Shown piece after piece: positions 8,585-16,963 of a DNA stretch of 64,000 nt. The stretch's first letter is position 1, and every line of letters begins with the position of its first letter. The position numbers were made by a program, and so were the translations under genes. The DNA comes from DASYRM01 sp036004405 (GTDB lineage: Bacteria; Acidobacteriota; Vicinamibacteria; Vicinamibacterales; UBA2999): positions 19,868 to 83,867 of the forward strand of contig DASYRM010000077.1 of NCBI GenBank assembly GCA_036004405.1, in the 5' to 3' direction. The notes under the pieces were generated by a model, which made no database searches, was not told the DNA's origin, and saw nothing but the letters and a program-made list of their open reading frames with translations.

Positions 8585-8746
8585 ATGCCGACTGCCGCCC
8601 ACTTCCTCTACATTCCGGGCGTCCTTCTGCTCGGCGTCGTGATCGGCTGGATCCTGGGATCGCGCGCCGCGGCCGACGCTTACGCATCACAACTCCGCAA
8701 ACAAGAGGCGCGACGGACCAGGGACCAGGGACCTAGGACGGACTAA
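8585..8746 (+). CDS. Small single-TM protein at the end of the Ccm cluster
   Basis: A 53-residue open frame starting 18 bp after the CcmD-like gene. It has one hydrophobic helix (FLYIPGVLLLGVVIGWILGS) and a charged C-terminus. The last dozen residues (RRTRDQGPRTD) are encoded by the GGACCA repeat found between the convergent genes here, so the natural C-terminus may have been altered by repeat growth. Similar one-TM proteins often end ccm clusters, but I do not recognise a family. Support is frame, position and hydrophobicity only. Confidence 0.5.
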   Translation: MPTAAHFLYIPGVLLLGVVIGWILGSRAAADAYASQLRKQEARRTRDQGPRTD

Positions 8747-8765
8747 GAACCAAGGACCAAGGACT
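8715..8765. repeat. GGACCA(A/G) short tandem repeat between convergent genes
   Basis: Imperfect units GGACCA/GGACCT/GGACGGACT/GGACCAA repeat about seven times across the junction between the Ccm cluster and the convergent metallophosphoesterase gene. It overlaps the 3' end of the 53-codon ORF. It looks like a slippage-prone spacer, not a terminator. Confidence 0.65.
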
Positions 8766-9501
8766 ACCGTCCGACCGCGAGCCGCTGCGCGAGGACTGCT
8801 GGCAGCCCCGCGTTCAGGATCTTCTTCTGCGCCGTGGACACGTCGTATGTCGTGCGCACGATGGTCACGGCACGCGCCTCCGAATCGAGCAACCCGAAGG
8901 CCGCACGCGGATCGTTGTCGCGGGGCTGTCCGACGGCGCCGCAGTTGACGAGGAAGCGGCTGACGCCGTCGATCGGCACGCGGCACCGCTCGCCGCGCAC
9001 GGGAAGCATCGCCTCGACGGCCGGCTCGATGCGGAAGATGCTCGGCACGTGTGTGTGCCCGAACAGGCACAACGGCCGTGACAGCGGCGGACGGGCCCGC
9101 TCGACGTCGCGCTCGTCGAAGACGTAGGCGTCCTCGTCCCACGGCGCCCCGTGGCAGATCTCAGTGAGCGCGTCGATCGACAGCGGGCCTTGCGGCAGCG
9201 CCGCCAGCCACGCGAGATTCGCCGGCGTCAGCGACGCCGTGGTCCACTCGATCGCCTGCCGGGCCACGTGGTTGAAGCTGTCCACCGACGCCAGCCCGGC
9301 CGCCACTTTGTCGTGGTTGCCGCGGACCATCGCCGCCACCGGCAGCGCGCGCACCCGTTCGATGACGGCGTTGGGATCGGCTCCGTATCCGACCAGATCG
9401 CCGAGGACGAGCACTTGATCCCACTCGCCGGACGACGCGGCGATGACCGCCGAGAGCGCCTCGAGGTTCGCGTGCACGTCGCTCAGCACGAGATAGCGCA
9501 T
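8764..9501 (-). CDS. Metallophosphoesterase, calcineurin-like (YfcE/ApaH-related)
   Basis: A 245-residue cytoplasmic phosphoesterase. The binuclear metal motifs are present in order: LVLSDVHANLEAL (DxH), LGDLVGYGADP (GDxxxxG), VRGNHD (GNHD) and LFGHTHVP (GHTH), plus a CHGAPWDE segment. Such proteins act on phosphodiesters or dinucleotides; the substrate is not predictable. The start ATG at 9501 overlaps the aroK stop by one base (TGATG), so it is the last gene of an aroA-aroK operon. A longer frame would add five residues, without a better ribosome-binding site. Confidence 0.88.
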   Translation of the reverse strand: MRYLVLSDVHANLEALSAVIAASSGEWDQVLVLGDLVGYGADPNAVIERVRALPVAAMVRGNHDKVAAGLASVDSFNHVARQAIEWTTASLTPANLAWLAALPQGPLSIDALTEICHGAPWDEDAYVFDERDVERARPPLSRPLCLFGHTHVPSIFRIEPAVEAMLPVRGERCRVPIDGVSRFLVNCGAVGQPRDNDPRAAFGLLDSEARAVTIVRTTYDVSTAQKKILNAGLPAVLAQRLAVGR

Positions 9502-9998
9502 CAGAACCCGATCCACTCCAGGAGGAGCTCGACCACTTCGGGCGCGGGGCGCGACGAGTCGATGCGGACGTGCGCCTGCGCATAGGCGAGCTGGCGGCGT
9601 TGATACAGCTGTTCCATGGCGGCGCGGTCGGCGGCCAGCGGGCGGCGTCCGTCGTTCGGCACCCGCTTGATCACCTGGGCCAGCGGCGCGTCGAGCCAGG
9701 CGACGGCGCCGTCGGAGAGCATCAGCGCGCGATTGTCGGCCTCGGCAAACGTCCCGCCGCCGGTGGCGACGATGACCTGACGCTCGGGCAGCAGCTCGCT
9801 GAGTATCTGGCGCTCGAGCTGGCGGAAGTAGGGTTCGCCCTGCTGGGCGAAGATGGCCGCCACGTTCCGCCGCTCGCGCGCCTCGATCCGTTCGTCGATG
9901 TCCTCCACGCGCCAGCCGAGCCGGCGCCCGAGCGCGCGGGCGATGGTGCTCTTGCCCGCGCCCATGAACCCGACGAGGTACAGCTTGTCCGTGTGCAC
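9501..9998 (-). CDS. aroK: Shikimate kinase
   Basis: A 165-residue enzyme that phosphorylates shikimate with ATP in aromatic amino acid synthesis. Walker A is GFMGAGKST. The shikimate-binding Asp-Arg region (DIDERIE) and the ATGGGTFAE loop are both present, and the lid carries NDGRRPLAADR. The start is the GTG at 9998, which gives the normal N-terminus. The frame stays open further upstream only because it overlaps aroA. It lies 13 bp after aroA, so consecutive pathway steps (AroK, then AroA) are co-expressed. Confidence 0.93.
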   Translation of the reverse strand: MHTDKLYLVGFMGAGKSTIARALGRRLGWRVEDIDERIEARERRNVAAIFAQQGEPYFRQLERQILSELLPERQVIVATGGGTFAEADNRALMLSDGAVAWLDAPLAQVIKRVPNDGRRPLAADRAAMEQLYQRRQLAYAQAHVRIDSSRPAPEVVELLLEWIGF

Positions 9999-10011
9999 GC
10001 TGGGGTATGGG

Positions 10012-11331
10012 TTAGGCTCGAAGGCCCTCGAGGACGCTGAAGAATTCGGGGTACGACACGGCTGCCGCCCCGGCGCCGCGAATCGTCGTGGGGCCGGAGG
10101 CGCCGAGCGCCGCCACCGCAAACGCCATGGCGAGGCGATGGTCGTGGCGGGCGTCCACCTCGCCGCCGCGAAGGCGGACGCGCCCCCTGACGTGGAAGCC
10201 GTCTGGTTGCTCGTCGATCTCGCCGCCCATGCGGCGGAGGCCGTCGGCGAGCGCCGAAATGCGATCGCTTTCCTTGACGCGCAGCTCCTGTGCACCGGTG
10301 ACCTGAAGCTCGCCGCCGTGCGTGGCCATGGCAGCCAGCACGGGCAGCTCGTCGATGATGCCGGGTACTTCGTCCGGCGTGATCACGGTCGACCCGACGC
10401 TCTGGTATTCCACGGTCAGGCTGCCGGTTGGCTCTCCGACGCTGGCTGAGGGGTCTGCACCGCCGTCAGGCTCGACAGTGACCGAGGCACCCATCCGCCG
10501 CACGACGTCGATGATGCCCGTCCGTGTGGGATTCAGGCCGACACCCTCTATAACGATCCGAGAGCCCGAAACCGAACCGGCGGCGACCATCCAGAATGCA
10601 GCCGCCGAGATGTCCCCGGGAACTCCCAGGTGCCGCGCGGCCAGGCGCTGCCCGCCCGCCACGCTGACGCGCAGCCCCTCGCGAACGACGCGCACGCCGA
10701 AGGCGGCCAGTCCACGCTCCGTATGGTCGCGTGTGAGGAGCGGCTCCACCACGCTCGTCGTCCCGTGCGTCTGGAGGCCCGCGAGCAGCACGGCGCTCTT
10801 CACCTGAGCGCTCGGGACCTCGGGAACGTATTCGATCGGCTGCAGGTCGGCGCGCCCGTGCACGGTCAGCGGCGGACGGCCGCCGGTGGACTCGATGCGC
10901 GCGCCCATGCGTTCGAGCGGCACGATGATCCGCTTCATCGGCCGGCCGCGCAGCGACTCGTCGCCGGTCATCGTGGTGGGGAAGGGATGGGCCGCCAGCA
11001 CGCCCGAAAACAGGCGAATGGTCGTGCCGGAGTTCCCGGCGTCGAGCACGCCGGCCGCGGCGCGCAGGCCGCCCAGCCCGCGCCCGGTAATCCGCAGACG
11101 CAGCCCGTCCGGTCCGCGGCCGGCGTCCTCGATCGAGACGCCCAGCCCGCGCAGGCACTCGAGCGTGGAACGGCAGTCCGCGCCGGTGGAGTAGCCGGAG
11201 ATCTCGGACACGCCATCGGCCAGCGCGGCAAAGAGCGCGTAGCGGTGGGAGATGGATTTGTCGCCCGGGGGGCGCACGCGGCCGTGCACCGCGCGGGCCG
11301 GCTGCACGACGACGGTAGAGGAATCGCTCAT
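10012..11331 (-). CDS. aroA: EPSP synthase (3-phosphoshikimate 1-carboxyvinyltransferase)
   Basis: A 439-residue enzyme, the normal length for AroA. It transfers the enolpyruvyl group of PEP to shikimate 3-phosphate. Signatures are PPGDKSISHRYAL near the N-terminus, LDAGNSGTTIRL in the first half and LRVKESDRISAL near the C-terminus. It starts an aroA-aroK-phosphoesterase operon and is divergent from the VWA-domain gene, with about 107 bp between the start codons. No signal peptide is present, so it is cytoplasmic. The assignment is secure. Confidence 0.96.
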   Translation of the reverse strand: MSDSSTVVVQPARAVHGRVRPPGDKSISHRYALFAALADGVSEISGYSTGADCRSTLECLRGLGVSIEDAGRGPDGLRLRITGRGLGGLRAAAGVLDAGNSGTTIRLFSGVLAAHPFPTTMTGDESLRGRPMKRIIVPLERMGARIESTGGRPPLTVHGRADLQPIEYVPEVPSAQVKSAVLLAGLQTHGTTSVVEPLLTRDHTERGLAAFGVRVVREGLRVSVAGGQRLAARHLGVPGDISAAAFWMVAAGSVSGSRIVIEGVGLNPTRTGIIDVVRRMGASVTVEPDGGADPSASVGEPTGSLTVEYQSVGSTVITPDEVPGIIDELPVLAAMATHGGELQVTGAQELRVKESDRISALADGLRRMGGEIDEQPDGFHVRGRVRLRGGEVDARHDHRLAMAFAVAALGASGPTTIRGAGAAAVSYPEFFSVLEGLRA

Positions 11332-11359
11332 GTGAGGCGGCTGACCGTTGGTGCCTCGC

Positions 11360-11411
11360 TTGTCCGTGGAGGCATCTTCGAACTATAACAGCACGGCTCA
11401 CGGCGCCGTGC
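11360..11411 (+). promoter_or_regulatory. Candidate sigma-70 promoter and leader hairpin of the VWA-domain gene
   Basis: TTGTCC (11360-11365) and TATAAC (11384-11389) are 18 bp apart in the aroA/VWA intergenic region. A perfect 7-bp stem (GCACGGC/GCCGTGC, 11391-11411) starts about where transcription should begin. A GGAGGA ribosome-binding site follows near 11425, before the ATG at 11439. Confidence 0.45.
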
Positions 11412-11438
11412 TCATGCGGCGAGGGCGGAGGAATCCTT

Positions 11439-12365
11439 ATGCGCGGATGGCGTTTGACGGTCGGCGTTGCAGGGCTCGGCGTGACGCTCGTCACCGCCAC
11501 CACCACCGTGCTGGCCCAGCGCCAGTTTCAGTTCTTTGCACACTTTTCGGATGCCTCGGGCAAGCCGATTGCGGGCGTCACCGAAACGGATATCCAGGTG
11601 CAGGAGGACAACGCGCTCGGCAAGGTGCTGAAGCTCGAGCCGATCGACTGGCCGGTCAAGGTGGCGGTGCTCATCGACAACGGCACCGGCTCCGGCGACC
11701 GCTTGACGCACACGCGCGAAGGCGTCAAAGGGCTGCTTCAGGCCCTGCCCGCCGGCGTCGAGATCTCGCTGCAGACGACGGCGCCCCAGCCTCGGTACCT
11801 GGTGCGTCCCACGACCGACAAGGGCGCCGTCCTGCAGGGTGTCGACCTCCTGACACCCGACAGCAGCGCGGGCCGCTTCGTGGAGGGGCTCATCGAAACG
11901 GCCACCCGCTTCGACAAGGAGAGGGCCGACAAGGAGAGGGGCAACTTCTTTCCGGTGATCGTGATCGTCGGCTCGCTGACGGCCGAAGGGAGCTCGATTC
12001 GAGACCGGGACGTCCAGAAGATGTTCCAGCAGCTCGGGACGCGGGCCATGACCACGCACGTCGTGATGGTGGGTCCCACCAACCAGTCGGGAACGACCAA
12101 CGTGGCCAACGCCATCCAGATTGGCATCAACGCCAGCAAGCTCACGGGCGGGCGCTACGAGTCGATCGCGGCCACGACGCGGCTCCAGACGCTGCTGCCC
12201 GAGATCGGCACCCAGGTGTCGCAGGCCCACGCACGCCAGCGCGCGCAATACCGCGTCACCTTCGAGCGACCCGAGGGAAAGTCTGGGCCGCAGATCGGCG
12301 GAATCGGCCTGGCGGGCGAGAAGCCGATGGTCGTGAAACTGTCTCTCGACGGGCACATGCCGTAA
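11439..12365 (+). CDS. Secreted VWFA-related domain protein
   Basis: A 308-residue protein with a signal peptide (cleavage likely after VLAQ) and a von Willebrand factor A-like domain. The typical opening of the Acidobacteria VWFA-related family is visible: a DASGKPIAGVTETDIQVQED segment, then a Rossmann-like strand VKVAVLIDNGTGSGD. The MIDAS motif DxSxS is degenerate here (DNGTGSG), so metal binding is uncertain. A central strand FFPVIVIVGSL and a later MTTHVVMVG strand complete the fold. It would be exported; its ligand is unknown. A strong GGAGGA ribosome-binding site supports the ATG. Confidence 0.8.
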   Translation: MRGWRLTVGVAGLGVTLVTATTTVLAQRQFQFFAHFSDASGKPIAGVTETDIQVQEDNALGKVLKLEPIDWPVKVAVLIDNGTGSGDRLTHTREGVKGLLQALPAGVEISLQTTAPQPRYLVRPTTDKGAVLQGVDLLTPDSSAGRFVEGLIETATRFDKERADKERGNFFPVIVIVGSLTAEGSSIRDRDVQKMFQQLGTRAMTTHVVMVGPTNQSGTTNVANAIQIGINASKLTGGRYESIAATTRLQTLLPEIGTQVSQAHARQRAQYRVTFERPEGKSGPQIGGIGLAGEKPMVVKLSLDGHMP

Positions 12366-12403
12366 CCCTATACTTTTCAGAGGTAGCCAATTCCCGTCGT
12401 TTG

Positions 12404-12856
12404 ATGACCAGCAGCCGCCAGACCGTCCGCCTCGATTTCTGCAGCACGTTCGAGATGGTGGACTTCGTGCAGACCGTGAGCGATCACATCGGGCGGCTGG
12501 TCGGGCTCGACGACGACGCGCTCCACTGGGTGGGCGTCGCCGTCCGCGAATCGGTCATCAACGCCATCAAGCACGGCAACGCCGGCGACCAGCGCAAGCG
12601 CGTCTACGTGGAGTTCACGCCGCTCGATCGCGAGTCCCCGCCCGGCATGGCCATTCGGATCCGCGATGAAGGGCCGGGCTTCGATCCGGCCAAGGTCCCC
12701 GATCCGCTGCACCCCGACAACCTGCTGAAAGCCAGCGGCCGCGGCATCTTCCTCATTCGCAGCTTCATGGACGAACTGCGGCTGCAGCCGGCGGCCGAGG
12801 GCGGCATGGAAGTGGTGATGGTGAAGCGGGCTGCCGCCGCCACCCCGCCCGCGTGA
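12404..12856 (+). CDS. Anti-sigma regulatory factor-like HATPase (RsbW type)
   Basis: A 150-residue single GHKL/HATPase domain. The N-box is VAVRESVINAIKHGN, the G1 box IRDEGPGFDP, and the G2 region ASGRGIFLIRSFMDEL. These proteins bind and phosphorylate anti-anti-sigma factors or sequester sigma factors. No STAS partner or sigma gene lies next to it, so the target is unknown. A TATACT sequence at 12369-12374 may be a -10 element. The downstream phosphatase-like gene overlaps by 4 bp. Confidence 0.85.
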   Translation: MTSSRQTVRLDFCSTFEMVDFVQTVSDHIGRLVGLDDDALHWVGVAVRESVINAIKHGNAGDQRKRVYVEFTPLDRESPPGMAIRIRDEGPGFDPAKVPDPLHPDNLLKASGRGIFLIRSFMDELRLQPAAEGGMEVVMVKRAAAATPPA

Positions 12857-13713
12857 CCAGCGCCGGGCCCACCGCCTGTGCCGGCACCGTGCCTGCTCCC
12901 GACCCCGTCTTCCTGGCGACCGCGGTGGAAATCGTGCTCCGCGCCGGCGAGATCCAGATGGCCGGCCGCGAATCGGGGTTTCGCGTGGCCAAGAAGGGCG
13001 ACATCGATCTCGTCACCGAAGTGGATCTGGCGTGCGAGCGCATGTGTCGTGCGGTGCTCGCCGAGCGCTTCCCTGATCACGACATCCTTGCCGAGGAGCT
13101 CAGTTCCGGTCCCGGCGAAGCGGCGCGCGCGCGATACCGCTGGGTCTTCGATCCGGTTGACGGCACCACCAACTACGCGCACGGCCTGCCCATCTTCTGC
13201 GCGTCGCTGGCGCTCGAGCTCGATGGGCGCGCGCTGGTGGGCGCCATCTACGATCCGTCGCGGCGGGAGCTCTTCACCGCCGAAGTGGGACAGGGCGCGT
13301 TCGTCAACGGCGCGCCGCTCAAGACCTCGCTCACGCCGGCGATCGGCGACGCGCTGCTGGTCACCGGATTCCCGTACGACATGCACGTGCGCGGCCCGGA
13401 GCTCGTGGAGCTGTTCGGCCTCTTCCTTCACCGCGCCCGCGCCGTCCGCCGGCTCGGGTCGGCCGCGCTGGATCTCTGCTACGTCGCGGCCGGCCGGTTC
13501 GACGGGTTCTGGGAACAGCACCTCAAGCCGTGGGACGTCTCGGCCGGCGCGCTGATGGTCACCGAGTCGGGCGGGCGGATCACCGGAATGGACGGCGGCG
13601 ACTTCAGCGTCCGCGCGGGCCACCTGGTCGCGTCGAACGGACCCGTGCACGAGGCCATGCTCGAGGTGATCCGCGACAGCCCGGCCAGCCGCACTCTCGA
13701 CCGGACGCACTGA
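12853..13713 (+). CDS. Inositol monophosphatase family protein (SuhB-like)
   Basis: A 286-residue Mg-dependent phosphatase of the IMPase/FIG superfamily. Metal-binding motifs are DLVTEVDLACE, LAEELS (GxxEE-like), WVFDPVDGTTNYAHG (DPxDGTxN) and WDVSAGALMVTESGG near the C-terminus. Substrates of the family include inositol-1-phosphate and other sugar phosphates; SuhB also acts in rRNA antitermination. The GTG start overlaps the previous stop. Which of these roles applies cannot be decided from sequence. Confidence 0.9.
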   Translation: MTSAGPTACAGTVPAPDPVFLATAVEIVLRAGEIQMAGRESGFRVAKKGDIDLVTEVDLACERMCRAVLAERFPDHDILAEELSSGPGEAARARYRWVFDPVDGTTNYAHGLPIFCASLALELDGRALVGAIYDPSRRELFTAEVGQGAFVNGAPLKTSLTPAIGDALLVTGFPYDMHVRGPELVELFGLFLHRARAVRRLGSAALDLCYVAAGRFDGFWEQHLKPWDVSAGALMVTESGGRITGMDGGDFSVRAGHLVASNGPVHEAMLEVIRDSPASRTLDRTH

Positions 13714-13882
13714 CCCCCAGGAGTTACACTCCCGCCGGTCCCGCCGGCCCCGTGACCATCCCCGAACGCGTTGATCGCGCGGGCGTTATCGCGTCCTGAG
13801 CGCGCCCCTGGCGCTGGCATTGCCCCTGCAGACGGGCGAGTCATGCCTGCGTTTGCAGCCTGTCTTTGGGGAGATCCGATTC

Positions 13883-14587
13883 ATGCGTAAGCACCTCGGC
13901 TGGAAGGGGCTGGTCCTCTGTGTCGCGTTGGCCTCGGCATCGCCGACACTCGCACAACAGCAAACCGTCAACTTCACGATCGGCGGCTTCGTGCCGCGTG
14001 GCGAGGACGCCCGCGTGGCCGGCGACGTGCTCAACGAGAACCGCACCTTCCTCGTCTTCGACATCGACGAGTTCAAGAGCGCGACCGTAGGTGCCGAATG
14101 GCTCTTTCCCATCGGCAGCTTCGTCGAAGGCGGCGCCGGTGTCAGCTTCACCCGGCGCACCGTGCCGACGGTGTACACCTGCTGCGTGGACAACGCCGGC
14201 AACGAGATCGAGCAGGACCTGCGGCTGCGCCGCATTCCGCTGGATCTCACCCTCAGGTTTCTGCCGCTCGGCACGTCATCGCCGGTGCAGGTCTACTTCG
14301 GCGGCGGCCTCACGGTCATCCCGTGGCGCTACAGCGAGACGGGCGACTTCATCGACTTCAACAACAACCGGGAAGTGTTCCACGACCAGTTCGTCGGCGC
14401 CGGTACCGGCACCGGCGGCGTGGCGCTGGCAGGCATCCGGTTCCAGAGTCGCGGCGCCGCCGGCGGCTTCGAGGTCAAGTATCACAAGGCCGAAGCGTCG
14501 TTCGACTCCGACGACGACGAGTTCGCCGGCCCGAAGATCGACCTCGGCGGCTGGTCGTATCAGGCCACCATCGGCGTGCGCTTCTAA
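13883..14587 (+). CDS. Outer-membrane beta-barrel family protein
   Basis: A 234-residue secreted protein with a signal peptide (LALASA...LAQQQ) and alternating aromatic/hydrophobic strands. It ends in ATIGVRF, the terminal-Phe signature of outer-membrane barrels recognised by BamA. The frame suggests an 8-10 strand OmpA/OmpW-like barrel. A CCVD pair lies in one loop. ATG at 13883 is taken because it begins the signal peptide; the preceding 170 bp contain no other gene. Function unknown. Confidence 0.75.
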   Translation: MRKHLGWKGLVLCVALASASPTLAQQQTVNFTIGGFVPRGEDARVAGDVLNENRTFLVFDIDEFKSATVGAEWLFPIGSFVEGGAGVSFTRRTVPTVYTCCVDNAGNEIEQDLRLRRIPLDLTLRFLPLGTSSPVQVYFGGGLTVIPWRYSETGDFIDFNNNREVFHDQFVGAGTGTGGVALAGIRFQSRGAAGGFEVKYHKAEASFDSDDDEFAGPKIDLGGWSYQATIGVRF

Positions 14588-14589
14588 AT

Positions 14590-14651
14590 GGTCAGGTAGG
14601 TCGGGTGGGTCAGGTGGGTCAGGTGGGTAAGTTATCCTTACCTACCTGACC
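14590..14651. repeat. GGTCAGGT tandem repeat closed by an inverted copy
   Basis: Three to four units of GGTCAGGTGG follow the barrel gene, then an inverted copy. GGTCAGGTAGGT (14590-14601) is the exact reverse complement of 14640-14651, and an alternative stem with the last unit (GGTCAGGTGGGTAAG) has one wobble pair. The hairpin ends 2 bp before the next start codon. Confidence 0.75.
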
Positions 14652-14653
14652 CG

Positions 14654-15253
14654 TTGCGATCCTTCATAGCCTCTCTCTACAGCTTCGCGCTCTCGCTGGG
14701 CGGCCCGGGCCTCTTCACCGTCGCCGCGCTCGATTCCTCGTTCGTGTCGCTGCCGCAGATCAACGATCTGCTGGTGGTGCTGATGGTCACCGAGCACAAG
14801 GCCTGGATGCCGTACTACGCGGCCATGGCCACGCTGGGCTCGGTGGCGGGCTGCTCGATCATCTATGCGCTGGCCAACAAGGGCGGCGAGGCGCTGCTGC
14901 GGCGGCGCGTGTCGAGCCGGCGGGTGGATCACGCGCTCGCGCTCTACCGCCGTTACGGTCTGCTGGCGCTCATGGTGCCGGCGCTGCTGCCGCCGCCGGC
15001 GCCGTTCAAACTCTTCGTCCTGGGCGCCGGCATCGCGGGCGTGCGGCCGCTGAAGTTCGTGCTGGGTGTCGCCATCGCGCGGGGCATCCGCTATCTCGCC
15101 CTGGGCGCGCTGGCCGTCTACTACGGCGACGCGGCCCTCGAGCTGATGCGCACCCACGGACCGATCGTCGGCTTGTCGCTGGCCGGACTCATCGTCGTCG
15201 TAGTGGCCGGGTGGGTCATCTGGCGGAGGCGCCAGCCGACGGTGCATGCCTAG
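14654..15253 (+). CDS. VTT-domain (DedA/YqaA-like) membrane protein
   Basis: A 199-residue integral membrane protein with five or so hydrophobic segments. The pattern of the VTT/DedA superfamily is present: an N-terminal re-entrant segment, LDSSFVSLPQIND, and the LVPALLPPPAPFKLFVLGAG segment carrying the conserved Pro-rich turn. DedA proteins are linked to lipid-carrier scrambling and proton-driven transport. The TTG start at 14654 is weakly supported because a hairpin precedes it directly. It overlaps the glycosyltransferase by 8 bp, suggesting a shared lipid-linked sugar function. Confidence 0.8.
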   Translation: MRSFIASLYSFALSLGGPGLFTVAALDSSFVSLPQINDLLVVLMVTEHKAWMPYYAAMATLGSVAGCSIIYALANKGGEALLRRRVSSRRVDHALALYRRYGLLALMVPALLPPPAPFKLFVLGAGIAGVRPLKFVLGVAIARGIRYLALGALAVYYGDAALELMRTHGPIVGLSLAGLIVVVVAGWVIWRRRQPTVHA

Positions 15254-16001
15254 CGTCCCCGCGCTCTCGGTGGTCGTGCCGCTCAAGGACGAGGCGTCGA
15301 ACGTCGCCGCCGTCGTGGAAGAAGTGGCGGCGGTGCTCGGTCCCGCGCTGCCGGACTACGAGCTGATTCTCGTCGACGACGGCAGCACCGACGGCACGTT
15401 CGAACACGTGCGGACCCTGCACGCCGCCGATCCGACGCACGTGGTGGGGCTGCGCTTCTCGCGCAACTTCGGCCAGAGCGCCGCGTTCACCGCCGGTTTT
15501 GCCGCGGCGGGCGCGCCGCTCGTGGCCACGATGGACGGCGACCTGCAGAACGACCCCGCCGACCTGCCCCGACTGATGGCGCTGGCGGCCTCGCACGACA
15601 TCGTGAGCGGGTGGCGGAAGCGCCGGCAGGATGCCGTGCTCACGCGACACGTCCCGTCAGTCATCGCCAATGCCCTCATCGGCGCCGTGACCGGCGTCCG
15701 GCTCCACGACAACGGCTGCTCGCTGAAGGTCTATCGCGCCGAAGTGGTGAAGCCGCTCCATCTGCGGCCGGGCATGCACCGCTATCTGCCGGCCATCGCC
15801 AGCCAGCTGGGCGGACGGGTCACGGAGGTGGTCGTGAACCACCGCCCGCGCCGGTTCGGCACGTCGAAATACGGGCTCTCCCGCACGTTTCGGGTGGTGG
15901 CGGACCTGGTGCACCTGCATCGGTTGATGCGGGAGGCGCTGGTCCCGCGGCCAGCCGGGGCCCCGTTGTACGAAATCGCAGAGCGGTTAGACTCACGATG
16001 A
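15246..16001 (+). CDS. Family 2 glycosyltransferase (dolichol-phosphate-mannose-synthase-like)
   Basis: A 251-residue GT-A glycosyltransferase. N-terminal LSVVVPLKDE, ILVDDGSTDGT and MDGDLQNDP (DxD-type metal and nucleotide-sugar site) are all visible. NGCSLKVYRAE and RPRRFGTSKYG are the GtrB/DPMS signatures. It should transfer a sugar from a nucleotide donor to a polyprenyl phosphate at the inner membrane. The two C-terminal TM helices typical of GtrB/ArnC are absent: the protein ends shortly after the catalytic domain. The adjacent VTT protein may supply membrane association. Confidence 0.88.
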   Translation: MPSVPALSVVVPLKDEASNVAAVVEEVAAVLGPALPDYELILVDDGSTDGTFEHVRTLHAADPTHVVGLRFSRNFGQSAAFTAGFAAAGAPLVATMDGDLQNDPADLPRLMALAASHDIVSGWRKRRQDAVLTRHVPSVIANALIGAVTGVRLHDNGCSLKVYRAEVVKPLHLRPGMHRYLPAIASQLGGRVTEVVVNHRPRRFGTSKYGLSRTFRVVADLVHLHRLMREALVPRPAGAPLYEIAERLDSR

Positions 16002-16064
16002 TGGGGCCAGGCGCGGCCCGCCAAGAACGCGGGCCGCGCGCGGTATCTGGCAAGCCGGCTTAAC

Positions 16065-16130
16065 GCCGGTTCGCGATTTGGGCGGCCCCTACGAAAAGCG
16101 CCGGTTCGCAATTTGGGCGGCCCCTACGAA
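16065..16130. repeat. 31-bp direct repeat, two copies, 35-bp period
   Basis: Copies at 16065-16095 and 16100-16130 differ at one base. Each ends in GGGCGGCCCCTACGAA, which resembles the outer part (CGTAGGGGCCGCC on the other strand) of the palindromic repeats at 35.9, 47.9 and 61.1 kb. The second copy lies 3 bp before the ttcA start. Confidence 0.8.
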
Positions 16131-16133
16131 CAC

Positions 16134-16961
16134 ATGTCCTATCGCACACCGCTCGAGGCCCGCATCGCCAAGAAGACCACCAGGGCGATCACCGACTTCA
16201 ATTTGATCGAAGACGGCGATCGAATCATGGTGGGCCTGTCGGGCGGCAAGGACAGCTGGGCGCTGCTGCAGACGCTCGACATCCTCCGCACGCGGGCGCC
16301 GATCAAGTTCTCGCTGGTCGCGGTCAACGTCGATTCCGGCTACAAAGATTTCAAGCACGACGTCATCGCCCGCACGTGCGAGGAGCGCGGGTGGGAATAC
16401 CGCATCGAGCACACGGAGATTGGCGAGCTGATGGACGACATCCTCGAGGCCAACGCCACGCCGTGCTCGCTCTGCGCGCGGCTGCGGCGCGGCGTGCTCT
16501 ACCGGATCGCGGCCGAGATCGGCGCCACGAAGATCGCGCTCGGCCATCATCTCGACGACTTCATCGAGACGCTGCTCCTCAACCTGTTCTTCTCCGGCGC
16601 GCTCAAGGCCATGCCGGCTCGGCTGGTGTCGGACAACGGCGCGCACGTCGTCATCCGGCCGCTCGCCTATGTGGGCGAGGACGAAGCGCGTCTCTACGCC
16701 AAGGAAGTCGGGCTGCCAATCATCGGCTGCTGCTGTCCGGCGTGCGGGGACCTCAGCTTGCAGCGCCAGCGCGTCAAGCGGCTCATCATGGATCTCGAGG
16801 TCGAGCATCCAGGCGTCAAGCAGTCGATGCTCAAAGCGCTGAAGAACGTCATGCCGCGGCACCTGCTCGACACCCGTCTCAACCCGAGCGGCGAGCTGCG
16901 CGACAGCGCGGCGCTGCGACTCGACGAAGCCACCGCGTCGCTCATTCAAATCCAGCATTAG
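16134..16961 (+). CDS. ttcA: tRNA 2-thiocytidine(32) synthetase TtcA
   Basis: A 275-residue cytoplasmic enzyme that adenylates and thiolates C32 of certain tRNAs. The PP-loop SGGKDS binds ATP. The Fe-S/Cys motif CSLC with the later Cys cluster GCCCPACG (CxxC) fits the TtcA/TtuA layout. HHLDDFIETLLLNLFF is the family signature. ATG at 16134 is taken because the upstream alternative starts inside the direct repeat. Dtd follows 2 bp after its stop, giving a small tRNA-quality operon. Confidence 0.93.
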   Translation: MSYRTPLEARIAKKTTRAITDFNLIEDGDRIMVGLSGGKDSWALLQTLDILRTRAPIKFSLVAVNVDSGYKDFKHDVIARTCEERGWEYRIEHTEIGELMDDILEANATPCSLCARLRRGVLYRIAAEIGATKIALGHHLDDFIETLLLNLFFSGALKAMPARLVSDNGAHVVIRPLAYVGEDEARLYAKEVGLPIIGCCCPACGDLSLQRQRVKRLIMDLEVEHPGVKQSMLKALKNVMPRHLLDTRLNPSGELRDSAALRLDEATASLIQIQH

Positions 16962-16963
16962 GC

